This document shows positions 36,483-45,260 of a stretch of DNA of 64,000 nucleotides, in pieces. How positions within the stretch are numbered: the first letter of the stretch is position 1; every line of letters starts with the position of its first letter. This DNA comes from Paenibacillus beijingensis (GTDB lineage: Bacteria; Bacillota; Bacilli; Paenibacillales; Paenibacillaceae). The stretch is taken from assembly GCF_000961095.1 (NCBI RefSeq), contig NZ_CP011058.1:1827001-1891000 (forward strand), written 5' to 3'. The notes beneath the pieces are model-generated. The model saw nothing but the letters and a program-made list of their open reading frames with translations. It was not told where the DNA came from and ran no database searches. Position numbers and translations under genes: made by a program.

Positions 36483-37349
36483 TCATGCAAACAAATGCTT
36501 GAAGAACGAAACAATCGACTGAATCAGTTCCACGATGAAAAATTTCGCTTCCGGAGCGGCCGCTTTGCCTTTCGCAGCTGCCGAGCCGCCTTCGGCCTGC
36601 ACGGACGATTGTTGCACGCCGGAGCCGGCATCTGCCTTCGCCGTCTTCCCCGCCGTCACGGGCTCGCTTGCCTGTTTGTCCGCTTTCCCGTTATTCACGG
36701 CCGCGGACGCTTGTTTGACCGCATTCCCGTCTTTCACGACCTCTTGCACCTGAACCGCCTTGCCGTCCGCGCCTTTCTTGGCTGCGGCCGCTTCCGTCTG
36801 CGTCGCTTCCCCGCTTGCCGAATCGATGAAGCAAAGCGGCGGAAACAGGACGCACCACCAGTTTTGTCCTTCGCCCTTTCCGAGCGTAATAAGCAGCGCT
36901 TCGTAGTTGCCTGCCGGGTATACACGCTCACCGTACAGCTTCGTCGGAAAAGCGACCTCGCCAAGCTCGGCTTTGAACCCGTATTGAACTCCGCGGCTTT
37001 GCAGCTGCTCGCCAACGATACGCTCAATGTCACCCATATGGCCGCGCAGCGCCGCCCGCGCTTCTTCAATCGTTTGCGGCCCGTCCGCCCAGCCGTTCAT
37101 GGCGCTGACGACCGCGTCGCGGACGCGGCGCTTCATCGCCTGATCGACGGCGGCATCCGAATTGGCCAAGATGCGCAGCCGGATCGCCTGCTGCGGAATC
37201 GAGCCGGCGTCCTCGGAAAGCGCCCCGTCAACACGCTGGCCTTCCCAGCTCATGACGAGAAGCGCAAGAGCAACGATCAAGTAACCGTATGACAAACGGA
37301 ACGGAAAACGATAGGAATAAGGACGGTTTACGGAATGAGAATGCATCAC
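36483..37349 (-). CDS. spoIIR: Stage II sporulation protein R
   Basis: A forespore-made secreted signal that activates SpoIIGA cleavage of pro-sigma-E. 288 residues. A membrane/signal segment lies at about 20-37, followed by the conserved core: IRLRILANSDAAVDQ, GEVAFPTKLYGE, YEALLITLGKGEGQNWWCVLFPPLCF. After the core is a Lys/Ala/Glu/Gly-rich linker of about 85 residues and an amphipathic C-terminal helix (FFIVELIQSIVSFFKHLFA). It is longer than Bacillus SpoIIR because of this linker. Confidence 0.95.
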   Translation of the reverse strand: MMHSHSVNRPYSYRFPFRLSYGYLIVALALLVMSWEGQRVDGALSEDAGSIPQQAIRLRILANSDAAVDQAMKRRVRDAVVSAMNGWADGPQTIEEARAALRGHMGDIERIVGEQLQSRGVQYGFKAELGEVAFPTKLYGERVYPAGNYEALLITLGKGEGQNWWCVLFPPLCFIDSASGEATQTEAAAAKKGADGKAVQVQEVVKDGNAVKQASAAVNNGKADKQASEPVTAGKTAKADAGSGVQQSSVQAEGGSAAAKGKAAAPEAKFFIVELIQSIVSFFKHLFA

Positions 37350-37563
37350 ACAAGCCCCTCTCGGGCACCCGTCGGCGCCTTAAGCTTGCGTTCCGGAACG
37401 TTTCTATCCCTTAGTATGTCCGCCCGCGGCTCTTTTAAACTTCCAATCTTGCAATCTATTAGTTTGCGCCGGATTTACAAATCGTTAAAGATCCTCGCCT
37501 TCTATCAATCCGATTAACGAGCTATAATTTGAGGATGGACGTTTGGAAAGGGGTCACTTACTT

Positions 37564-38787
37564 ATGAATTCAGTGAATGTACAGCAAACGAAAGCACAGC
37601 GGCCCGGCAGCGGACGTCTTCGCCGTCTGGCGGAAGTCGCGCTCGTATCGGCCAAGCTCGGTCTCACTTCGTTCGGGGGACCGATTGCCCACATCGGTTA
37701 TTTTCATAATGAATACATTCGCCGCCGGAAATGGATGGATGAAAAAAGCTACGCCGATTTAGTGGCGCTTTGCCAATTCCTTCCCGGTCCCGCCAGCAGC
37801 CAGGTCGGAATCGGAATCGGCGTTGTCCGGGCCGGGCTGCTCGGCGGACTTATGGCTTGGATCGGTTTTACGCTGCCTTCCGTCATCGCGCTTGTAGCGT
37901 TTGCTTTTCTGCTTAAAGGCTTTGACATTGACGGCTCCGGCTGGATCCACGGCCTCAAAATCGTTGCCGTCGCGATCGTCGCCCAAGCCATTCTCGGAAT
38001 AGGCCGGAATTTGACGCCTGACCGCAATCGGGTCACAATCGCAGTCATAACCGCATCAGCCGCCTTATTATGGCCGAGCGCCTTCACTCAAGTGGCGTTA
38101 ATTGCCGCAGCCGGCATCGCCGGCCTTTGGTTATACCGGTCAGCGGCGGTTGCCGAATCTCCCGAGCTGCCGGTACGGATCAGCCGCACATTGGGCGCTT
38201 TTTGTTTAATTCTCTTTTTCGCTCTTCTAGTCGGGCTGCCTTTCGTTCGGCAGTTTACATCCGGGGCCGGCTGGCTGCCGTTATTCGACAGCTTCTACCG
38301 TTCCGGCTCGCTCGTTTTCGGTGGAGGCCACGTCGTGCTTCCGTTATTGGAGAGGGAGGTCGTCCCTTCCGGATGGGTCAGCCGGGAAGATTTCTTAACC
38401 GGGTACGGCGCGGCTCAGGCGGTTCCGGGGCCGCTGTTCACCTTTGCCGCCTATTTGGGCGCCATTGCAAGCGGCGTTTCCGGGGCGCTAATTGCGACAA
38501 CGGCCATCTTTTTGCCCGCTTTCCTGCTTATTATCGGGACGCTGCCATTCTGGAACGCATTACGAAAAAATCCCCGTGTCCAAGGCGCTCTGACCGGCAT
38601 CAATGCAGCCGTTGTCGGGCTGCTGCTTGCTGCGCTGTATGATCCGCTCTGGACGACCGCCATTCTGGCTCCAGCCGATTTTGCGCTTGCTTCCATCCTG
38701 CTGATCATGCTTGTTTTTTGGAAGCTGCCTCCGTGGGTCGTTGTGCTTGCCGGTGCGGCGGGCGGGATGCTCATCAGCCTGATCTAA
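37564..38787 (+). CDS. chrA: Chromate transporter, long-chain CHR family
   Basis: A 407-residue membrane protein made of two homologous CHR halves. Motifs are SFGGPIAHIGYFHNEYI and FLPGPASSQVGIGIG in the first half, and VFGGGHVVLPLLE and AAQAVPGPLFTFAAYLG in the second. About ten to twelve helices. I start at the ATG at 37564, ten bases after AAAGGGG; a TTG at 37543 overlaps the Shine-Dalgarno. Family members export chromate, though in many soil bacteria the physiological anion is unknown. It lies on the opposite strand, interrupting the usual prmC-spoIIR neighbourhood. Confidence 0.9.
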   Translation: MNSVNVQQTKAQRPGSGRLRRLAEVALVSAKLGLTSFGGPIAHIGYFHNEYIRRRKWMDEKSYADLVALCQFLPGPASSQVGIGIGVVRAGLLGGLMAWIGFTLPSVIALVAFAFLLKGFDIDGSGWIHGLKIVAVAIVAQAILGIGRNLTPDRNRVTIAVITASAALLWPSAFTQVALIAAAGIAGLWLYRSAAVAESPELPVRISRTLGAFCLILFFALLVGLPFVRQFTSGAGWLPLFDSFYRSGSLVFGGGHVVLPLLEREVVPSGWVSREDFLTGYGAAQAVPGPLFTFAAYLGAIASGVSGALIATTAIFLPAFLLIIGTLPFWNALRKNPRVQGALTGINAAVVGLLLAALYDPLWTTAILAPADFALASILLIMLVFWKLPPWVVVLAGAAGGMLISLI

Positions 38788-38798
38788 CGGCATTTCGA

Positions 38799-38842
38799 AA
38801 AAAAAAGCCAAGCGTCCGTATGTACCGGATGCTTGGCTTTTT
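38799..38842. terminator. Bidirectional terminator between chrA and prmC
   Basis: AAAAAGCCAAGC-GTCCGT pairs with ACCGGAT-GCTTGGCTTTTT, with A and T runs outside both arms, serving convergent chrA and prmC. Confidence 0.9.
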
Positions 38843-38865
38843 GCGTTATCGCTTTACCCCGGTCT

Positions 38866-39888
38866 TCAGCCGGAGGCAATGACGTGGCGCTCGATACCAC
38901 CGTAATCGGTGACGATGCGAATATCTTCCCAGGCGCCGTAGCTGCGCAGCATCTCCGCCACCTCGCGCGCCTGGCCCATGCCAAGCTCAAACGCGACGAT
39001 GCGCGGCACGGCTGCAAGAAGAGGCAGCTGCTCCAGCATCTTGCGGTAAGGGGCGAGGCCGTCCTCCCCGCCGTCCAGCGCCAAATGCGGCTCGAATTCG
39101 CGCACTTCCCGCTGCAGGCCCGCCAAATCCGACTGCGGAATATAAGGCGGATTCGAAACAAGCACATCGATATGCGCGCCCCTCCAGCCGTCCGCATACG
39201 GAGCCGGGCCGTGCGAGAATCCGCTCTCTCCCTCCCCCTGCAGGAACGGTTCCAGCAGATCGCCCTGCACGAACGAAACCCGGCCGTCGACGCCGAGCCG
39301 ATCTGCATTGCCGCCGGACACCGCAAGCGCGTCCGGGGAAATATCGGACGCCACCACGCGCCAGCGCGGCCTCTCGGCGGCCAGCGTCAGCGCGATGGCA
39401 CCGCTGCCCGTGCCGACATCGAGCACGGTCGGCCTCCCCGACTCGAGCGGGCGGCCTACTAGCGAGCCGCCCGGCTCAGTCTGCAACCCTGAAGCTTGCG
39501 GCCACAGCCGGTCGGCCGTCTCCAGCACGGCCTCTACGAGCAGTTCCGTTTCCGGCCGCGGAATGAGCACGGCGGGCGTCACCGTAAACGGCCGCCCAAA
39601 AAACCACTGCTCGCCGATAATATACTGCGCAGGCTCGCCGGCCGCCTTGCGCTCTACCGCTGTCTCCCAGGCGTCGATCCGCTGCTGCGGCACCGGCTCC
39701 CGCCAATCGCGCAGCAGCGCCGCCCGGTTTAGGCCAAGCGCATGCAGCAGCAGCAGTTCGGCATTGGAACGCGCTTCCTCAACGCCATGCGCCGCCAAAA
39801 ACGAAGAAGCCTGCACGCAGGCTTCTCCAATCGTCCAATCCGGCCGCACCTTAAAACGGTGCGCCGGTATACCGTTATCATGCTTCAT
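38866..39888 (-). CDS. prmC: Release factor glutamine methyltransferase
   Basis: Methylates the GGQ glutamine of release factors using SAM. 340 residues, longer than the usual 280-290 because of an insert near 140-160 and Gly/Pro-rich stretches. The N-terminal helical domain is followed by the SAM motif VLDVGTGSGAIALTLA and the catalytic NPPY in VSNPPYIPQ. AAGGGAG precedes the ATG. Directly follows prfA in the same operon (76-base gap). Confidence 0.96.
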   Translation of the reverse strand: MKHDNGIPAHRFKVRPDWTIGEACVQASSFLAAHGVEEARSNAELLLLHALGLNRAALLRDWREPVPQQRIDAWETAVERKAAGEPAQYIIGEQWFFGRPFTVTPAVLIPRPETELLVEAVLETADRLWPQASGLQTEPGGSLVGRPLESGRPTVLDVGTGSGAIALTLAAERPRWRVVASDISPDALAVSGGNADRLGVDGRVSFVQGDLLEPFLQGEGESGFSHGPAPYADGWRGAHIDVLVSNPPYIPQSDLAGLQREVREFEPHLALDGGEDGLAPYRKMLEQLPLLAAVPRIVAFELGMGQAREVAEMLRSYGAWEDIRIVTDYGGIERHVIASG

Positions 39889-39964
39889 CGGTCAAGCTCC
39901 CTTTATTCCGGAAATCATAGCACGGCAAAAGGCGGTATCCGGACAATAAAACCTTACGATCCGC

Positions 39965-41044
39965 TTAACTTAAAGCGAGGTTTTCCTTCTCCAGCAGCTC
40001 CGCTTGCTCAGCCAGCGTCAAGGAATTGATAATTTCCACCATATCGCCGTTCATAACAGCGTCCAGCTTGTGCAGCGTAAGGCCGATCCGGTGATCCGTT
40101 ACCCGGCTTTGCGGGAAATTGTAAGTCCGGATCCGCTCGCTGCGGTCGCCGGTTCCGACTTTGCTTTTGCGTTCGCCGGCTATTTTCGCTTCCTCTTCCT
40201 GACGGTGAATGTCGTAGATGCGGGCGCGCAACACCTGCAGCGCCTTCGCTTTGTTATCGTTCTGCGACTTGCCGTCCTGACAGGTGGCGACAATGCCGGT
40301 CGGAACGTGCGTTACGCGCACGGCGGATTTGGTCGTATTGACCGACTGACCGCCCGCGCCGCTGGAACAAAACGTATCGATCCGAATATCCTTATCGAGA
40401 ATTTCGATCTCGATATCTTCCACTTCCGGCATAACCGCCACCGTCGATGTCGACGTATGAATGCGTCCGCCAGATTCCGTAACCGGAATGCGCTGCACGC
40501 GATGCGCGCCGCTCTCGTATTTCAGCTTGCTGTAGGCTCCCTTGCCGGACACCATGAACACGACCTCTTTGAACCCGCCGAGATCATTCTCGCTCGCGTC
40601 CATCAGTTCCACCCGCCAGCCTTGGCCGTCGGCAAACTTCGTATACATCCGGTACAAATCCGAAGCGAACAGCGCAGCCTCGTCACCGCCGGCGGCGCCG
40701 CGGATTTCGACAATGACGTTCTTATCGTCATTGGGATCCTTCGGCAGCAGCAGCACGCGCACCAGTTCCTCAAGCTCATCCTTACGGCCGCTCAGCTCTT
40801 CGATTTCCATTTTTACCATTTCGCGCATCTCGTCATCGAGCTTCTCGCCCTGCATCGCTTTCGCGTCATCGAGCTGCACCAGTACTTCCTTATATTCTGT
40901 ATAGGCCCCGTAAGCCTCTTGCAAATCCGACTGCTCCTTGGAATATTCCCGCAGCCGCTTCGGATCGCCGGCCACATCCGGGTCGCACAACAGCTCGCTC
41001 AGCTTCTCATAACGGTCGGCTAGCGCCTGTAAACGGTCCAACAC
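39965..41044 (-). CDS. prfA: Peptide chain release factor 1
   Basis: A 359-residue release factor for UAA and UAG. The GGQ loop is SSGAGGQSVNTTKSAVR, and RVQRIPVTESGGRIHTSTSTVAV includes the PxT-type recognition region. The start MLDRLQALADRYEKL matches the family. First gene of prfA-prmC. Confidence 0.98.
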   Translation of the reverse strand: MLDRLQALADRYEKLSELLCDPDVAGDPKRLREYSKEQSDLQEAYGAYTEYKEVLVQLDDAKAMQGEKLDDEMREMVKMEIEELSGRKDELEELVRVLLLPKDPNDDKNVIVEIRGAAGGDEAALFASDLYRMYTKFADGQGWRVELMDASENDLGGFKEVVFMVSGKGAYSKLKYESGAHRVQRIPVTESGGRIHTSTSTVAVMPEVEDIEIEILDKDIRIDTFCSSGAGGQSVNTTKSAVRVTHVPTGIVATCQDGKSQNDNKAKALQVLRARIYDIHRQEEEAKIAGERKSKVGTGDRSERIRTYNFPQSRVTDHRIGLTLHKLDAVMNGDMVEIINSLTLAEQAELLEKENLALS

Positions 41045-41164
41045 CGCACTTCACCCCTGTAAATTAATCCATATTCGTCTTTATATTATATCATAAAACG
41101 ACCGCGCCCGATAAACCGATTTTTATGGAAAAACAGCGCAGGGCACCTGCCGGTATCTATAACC

Positions 41165-41350
41165 GTATCTGTAGCCACTTATCCTATAACCGTTATCTAT
41201 GCCCGCTATCCATGAACTCTAGCCATGACACTATCCCATGGCCTCTAGCCACAACCTCCAGCCATGACTATTAACCATGATCACTATCCATGATCACTAT
41301 CCATAACCCCACTATCCATGACCACTTTCCCTAATCACTACCTATGGCCT
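41165..41350 (+). repeat. Degenerate 12-13-base tandem repeats
   Basis: Around fifteen diverged copies of a CTATCCATGA(C/T)C-like unit, with CTAGCC and CTATAACC variants. Length and spacing vary, so this is an old or slippage-prone array. Confidence 0.65.
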
Positions 41351-41695
41351 CTATAACCCTTTTGGGTATTATCCCATTCGCTCAGAAAAATAGGACCTGT
41401 CAGGACCGACGCCGCTTCAGTAGCCGTTTTGACATCGTTTCTATCGCCCGATGGACTTCCGTGCTATCGGCGCATGGAAACATACCGTTATATAAGGTTA
41501 GTGCCGCTAGTTTGATTATCCAAGCCCTGGAGCGCTTCTCTACTAAAAGGGATTCTATCTATCTTTTGACCATACTTCAAATCAATGAGCACCGACTGCC
41601 GGCACTGTTTCAACATGCGTTACGATGATCTGCATCTTCTCACCAATTTGTACTGCATTTTGTCACCATTCAGCACCGTGCACCGTTTATACCGC

Positions 41696-41882
41696 ATCCC
41701 CGATCTCCGTTCGATCGCCGGTTATTTGTCTTTTATCCCCGATTTCCGTTCGATCCTCAGTTTTTTGTCTTTTATCCCCGTTCTTCGTTCCGTCGTCCGT
41801 TGCTTGCCTTTCATCATCGTTCTTCGTTCCGTCGTCCGTTGCTTGCCTTTCATCATCGTTCTTCGTTCCGTCGTCCGTTATG
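41696..41882 (+). repeat. 39-bp tandem repeat, about 4.8 copies
   Basis: Units start at 41696, 41735, 41774, 41813 and 41852, an exact 39-base period. The last two and a half are nearly identical (ATCATCGTTCTTCGTTCCGT...), and the first two diverge. The period is a multiple of three, so the array stays open in all frames. Confidence 0.9.
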
Positions 41883-41934
41883 TGAGAATCACGCGTTTAC
41901 CCCATTAACGTTTACGACAAAAAAACCGTTCTTA

Positions 41935-42125
41935 TCCTGAGGAGTCCTAATCTGATCTTGGGAGTCCTTTTCTGATCTTGAGGGGCACTTTTTTCTGCTC
42001 CTGAGGAGTCCTTTCCGATCTTGAAGGGCACTTTTCTGTTCCTAAGGAGGCCTTATCTGATCTTGAGGCCCTTTTCTGATCTTGGGAGTCCTTATCTGGT
42101 CCTGAGGAGTCCTTTTCTGAGCTAA
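41935..42125 (-). repeat. Degenerate 20-23-base tandem repeats
   Basis: About nine copies of TC(C/T)TGAGGAGTCCTTTTCTGA-like units with length variation. The right arm of the inverted repeat begins inside the last copy. Confidence 0.8.
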
Positions 42126-42294
42126 GGGGATAATACCCAAAAGGAACCGAAACGACACGGTACCCCGTCGGACCCGTCTTCCCGAAAAGGGCCAACATGT
42201 TCAACAGTTCGACCGCCTGCAATACAAGGCATATGGCAAAAAGGCCGACCGGAGCAACCCGATCGACCAATCCAATCCTTGCGTTTATACCCGT

Positions 42295-43395
42295 TTACAC
42301 GTTAAAGCGGAAATGCATGACGTCGCCGTCCTGCACGACATACTCTTTGCCTTCCAGACGCAGCTGGCCTCTCTCGCGCGCCGCGTTCATGGAGCCTGCG
42401 GCAACCAGATCGTCGTAAGAAACCACTTCCGCACGGATAAAGCCGCGTTCGAAGTCGGTGTGGATGACACCGGCCGCCTGCGGGGCTTTCATGCCTTTGC
42501 GGATCGTCCACGCGCGCACTTCCTGTACGCCGGCCGTAAAATAGGTGAACAGTCCGAGCAGCTTGTAAGCGCCTTTGATGAGACGGTTCAGCCCGGATTC
42601 CTGTAGCCCAAGCTCTTCGAGGAACATCGCCTTGTCTTCGCCTTCCAGCTCGGCGATTTCCGATTCCACCTTCGCGCTGATCGGCACCACTTCCGCGCCT
42701 TCGGCGGCAGCGAACTCGCGCACCTTTTGCACGTAAGGGTTATTGTCAGCATCGGCCACTTCCGACTCGCTCACGTTTGCCGCATACAGCACCGGCTTGA
42801 TCGTCAGCAGATGCAAATCCCGCACAAGCAGCTTCTCGTCGTCGCTCAGCTCCACGCTGCGCGCGGGCTGGTCGTTGTAGAGCGCTTCTTTGACCCGCTC
42901 CAGCACTTCGACTTCCTGGGCGTACTTTTTGTCGCCGCCCTTCATGTTTTTGCGGGAACGGTCAATCCGTTTCTCCACGGAATCCAGATCGGCCAAAATC
43001 AGCTCCAAATTAATCGTCTGGATGTCGCTGATCGGGTCCACTTTTCCGGAGACATGGGTAATGTTCTCGTCCTGGAAACAGCGCACAACGTGCACAATGG
43101 CGTCGACCTCGCGGATATGCGCCAGAAACTTGTTGCCAAGCCCTTCGCCCTTGCTCGCACCCGCAACAAGGCCGGCAATATCGACAAACTCGAATGCGGT
43201 CGGGACGGTGCGGTTCGGCGTTACGAGCTCTGTCAGCTTGTCAAGGCGCTCGTCCGGCACTTCAACGACGCCCACGTTCGGGTCAATCGTACAAAAAGGA
43301 TAGTTCGCGGACTCTGCGCCCGCCTGTGTAATCGCATTAAACAACGTCGATTTGCCCACGTTCGGCAGTCCGACAATTCCCGCTTTCAAAGCCAT
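42295..43395 (-). CDS. ychF: Redox-regulated ATPase YchF/Ola1 family
   Basis: A 366-residue Obg-related P-loop protein. G1 is GLPNVGKST and G3 is DIAGLV. The G4 position has NVSE in place of NKxD, which in this family means ATP preference over GTP. The TGS domain ends in QDGDVMHFRFNV. It associates with ribosomes. It stands alone on the strand, with repeat DNA downstream. Confidence 0.97.
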   Translation of the reverse strand: MALKAGIVGLPNVGKSTLFNAITQAGAESANYPFCTIDPNVGVVEVPDERLDKLTELVTPNRTVPTAFEFVDIAGLVAGASKGEGLGNKFLAHIREVDAIVHVVRCFQDENITHVSGKVDPISDIQTINLELILADLDSVEKRIDRSRKNMKGGDKKYAQEVEVLERVKEALYNDQPARSVELSDDEKLLVRDLHLLTIKPVLYAANVSESEVADADNNPYVQKVREFAAAEGAEVVPISAKVESEIAELEGEDKAMFLEELGLQESGLNRLIKGAYKLLGLFTYFTAGVQEVRAWTIRKGMKAPQAAGVIHTDFERGFIRAEVVSYDDLVAAGSMNAARERGQLRLEGKEYVVQDGDVMHFRFNV

Positions 43396-43572
43396 CTATT
43401 CAAACACTCCCCGTTAATTTCCGTTAGTTACAGTCCTTCGTCATTATACCCGAAGGGGCATGACATGGAAAGCCCGCACCTCTTAAAAATACGGCTTCAT
43501 CCCATCCTAAACCGGTAATGGTGCGAGCTCCCAGCGCGCGGTGAGGCGTCGCATGACAATGGATGCCGCTCC

Positions 43573-44631
43573 CTAAGACGCCGGCAGCCCTTCGGTCAAT
43601 TCATCAAGCAGCTCCTCGCTGGGAGGGATTACCGATGGCGCATCCCGGCCTTCTTTCGGGACCGTGACGGCAGCCTTCTCATTCCAACCGCTGTACGTCA
43701 GCACGAAGGTTTGATGCAGCTTGGACGGTTTTCCCGGCTCATATTCCACGGTCACGTCTCCTTCCGCCTTGAGCTGCAGCGGATACCCGGTTGCGCGGTC
43801 AAAGGTCAGCGAATAGGCGAGCGATTTGACGTTGATGCTGTCTTTTACTTGCTGCTCCATCTGATCGGTCCCGAGCGTACTGCGCAGCAGCTCCATCGTT
43901 AGCGCCTTGGCGTCGCTGTCGATGCCGTCGCCGTCATAAACGACCGTCGTCTTGCCGTCATCTTCATTTTCTTTTACGGAAAAATGATCGGCGTATTTCG
44001 CGATTTTCGCAAGCTCGGCGGACGGAGCCGTCTGAAAATCCGACAGCGTCTCTTTAATCTTCGGAATCTCGGAAGGATCCATCTGCGACCACTCTTTATT
44101 CGTGAGATCATGCATATAATAGCCATCCGGTGTCAGGTAGCTGACGATAGTCGATGCTTCCCCGTCCAAATCCGTCTTCGTCGTTTGCTTCATTGCGAGC
44201 GGCTTCAGCTCCATATGACCGGTGTTCGTCATGCTGAGCTTGGATGTGTCCTCTCCGGTTACCAGCACCTGCTGCAAGCTCATCGCCAAGTTAAATCCGC
44301 TGACGGCCGCGGTTGCCTGCTGCGCCCGCGCTAAAATCCGCGCCGCTTCCTCTGCGCCGTCCGCCGTCGCTGAACCGCCGTCCTTTTTGTCCGCCGGATT
44401 TGTTTTATCTACTGGCTTCGTTGAATCCGATGTATTCGGGTTATTCATAGGTGCCGTGTTTTCTTCGCCCGGCGCTTGACCTTCACTTGCCGGGGAGCAT
44501 CCCGCCACGATTAGGAAGACCATCAATGCCGCAAAGACGAATAAGACAGCTGAGCCTCTTGCATTTGTGCTTCCGTTGGTACGGGGACAATCGGAAGCGG
44601 CCTTCCGCCGGTACGTCCGGTTGCCAATCAT
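43573..44631 (-). CDS. Lipoprotein, DUF6612/LolA-like fold
   Basis: A 352-residue lipoprotein. A Lys/Arg-rich N-terminus, hydrophobic segment and VAGC lipobox (Cys about 45) are followed by a Pro/Asn/Asp-rich spacer. The remaining domain (about 90-345) consists of the alternating beta strands typical of LolA/LppX-like outer-face lipoproteins (GYYMHDLTNKEWSQMD, GYPLQLKAEGDVTVEYE). AAAGGGGGG precedes the ATG. Function unknown; relatives of this type are common in Paenibacillus and Bacillus and may sense or carry lipid. Confidence 0.8.
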   Translation of the reverse strand: MIGNRTYRRKAASDCPRTNGSTNARGSAVLFVFAALMVFLIVAGCSPASEGQAPGEENTAPMNNPNTSDSTKPVDKTNPADKKDGGSATADGAEEAARILARAQQATAAVSGFNLAMSLQQVLVTGEDTSKLSMTNTGHMELKPLAMKQTTKTDLDGEASTIVSYLTPDGYYMHDLTNKEWSQMDPSEIPKIKETLSDFQTAPSAELAKIAKYADHFSVKENEDDGKTTVVYDGDGIDSDAKALTMELLRSTLGTDQMEQQVKDSINVKSLAYSLTFDRATGYPLQLKAEGDVTVEYEPGKPSKLHQTFVLTYSGWNEKAAVTVPKEGRDAPSVIPPSEELLDELTEGLPAS

Positions 44632-44737
44632 GCTGTTCCCCCCTTTTGTTCAAAAAACGTTCTTTTTCATTCCCGTATTCCGAATGCCTTCTTCTAAAGC
44701 GGTTCATACTAACGGGCGTACGGGAGGTGACAAACGG

Positions 44738-44914
44738 ATGGAAAACAAGTCCCATCAACGTAACTATAAGGGAACGACCCACATGAATGCAAAGAACCAA
44801 GATATGGCTTTCGTTAACGATACGCTCGAAGACACCAAATCCGTCACCAATTTTACCGACGCGGATAAAAATAAAAAAACGGATGCCTCGACCCCCGGTG
44901 TTCAGCGGGAATAA
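44738..44914 (+). CDS. Small hydrophilic protein, unknown function
   Basis: 58 residues starting MENKSHQRNYKGTTHMNAK and ending TPGVQRE. Strongly polar (Asn, Lys, Asp, Thr), with no Cys and no membrane segment. GGAGGTGA lies seven bases before the ATG, an excellent site. Composition recalls small spore or stress proteins, but I cannot match a family. It is divergent from the lipoprotein gene and followed by a GC-rich hairpin. Confidence 0.65.
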   Translation: MENKSHQRNYKGTTHMNAKNQDMAFVNDTLEDTKSVTNFTDADKNKKTDASTPGVQRE

Positions 44915-44922
44915 ACCCGCAC

Positions 44923-44962
44923 AAAAAACGGCCGTCGTCCGCAAGCTTGCGGCGAGGCCGTT
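44923..44962. terminator. GC-rich hairpin after the small protein gene
   Basis: AACGGCC/GGCCGTT with inner CCGCAA/TTGCGG. An A run precedes it, but no T run follows on the plus strand. The adjacent GGCCGTTGCTCGTTCTCC is repeated directly 34 bases later. Confidence 0.5.
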
Positions 44963-45033
44963 GCTCGTTCTCCAGCATGCTTGCGGACAAGGCCGTTGCT
45001 CGTTCTCCCAAAATTCAGCGCATGTCATTTATC

Positions 45034-45062
45034 TTGACATCCGTGCTTACATTTTTTAAGAT
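45034..45062 (+). promoter_or_regulatory. Promoter of the purine riboswitch leader
   Basis: TTGACA (45034-45039), a 17-base spacer and TAAGAT (45057-45062). The start point would be about 20 bases upstream of the aptamer. Confidence 0.7.
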
Positions 45063-45088
45063 AAAAGCAATTGCATAACATTTTGCCT

Positions 45089-45195
45089 TTTTCGTATATC
45101 CTTAATAATCGGGTTAAGGGTCTCTACACAGAAACCGTAAATTTCTGGCTACGAAGAATAGGCCCCTTGGGGTTTATTTTTTCGTAGCTTTTTTA
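45089..45195 (+). ncRNA. Purine (guanine-type) riboswitch with terminator
   Basis: P1 TTCGTA/TACGAA (45091-45096, 45150-45155), P2 CCTTAA/TTAAGG, P3 CAGAAA/TTTCTG with loop CCGTAAA, and the J2/3 core TCTCTAC. The J3/1 segment reads GGCTACGAA, with C at the specificity position that pairs with the ligand, so guanine or hypoxanthine is predicted. The 3' P1 strand is shared with a terminator stem GCTACGAA/TTCGTAGC (45148-45188) followed by T6. This is an OFF switch. Confidence 0.88.
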
Positions 45196-45260
45196 TGTCT
45201 CAAGAGGGCCGCGGCGAAAAATCTAATTTAGCGGCGGTGCCGCCAAGGAGGAACTTTTCG

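Larger units (their letters stand above)
41358..42144. repeat. Inverted repeat pair, 30 of 32 matching
   Basis: CCTTTTGGGTATTATCCC-ATTC-GCTCAGAAAA at 41358-41389 recurs inverted at 42113-42144 with only two mismatches, both in the central four bases. Partial similarity continues inward (GGAC...TCAGGACC). The arms enclose 723 bases holding two tandem repeat arrays. Confidence 0.85.
41045..42294. other. 1.25-kb mosaic repeat region without a credible gene
   Basis: Three blocks of different tandem repeats (41165-41350, 41696-41882, 41935-42125) and a 32-base inverted repeat (41358-41389 with 42113-42144) fill the gap between prfA and ychF. Two 107-codon open frames here (41585-41908 plus, 41947-42270 minus) are largely translated repeat DNA. 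Both lack ribosome binding sites. Confidence 0.65.

Noticed and set aside
41165..42125. Possible CRISPR array
   Set aside because: Units are contiguous and of varying length without unique spacers, and no cas gene is present.
41585..42270. Two 107-codon open frames (plus 41585-41908, minus 41947-42270)
   Set aside because: Both are mostly translated tandem repeat DNA with no ribosome binding site. The minus one has a hydrophobic start but no recognisable family.
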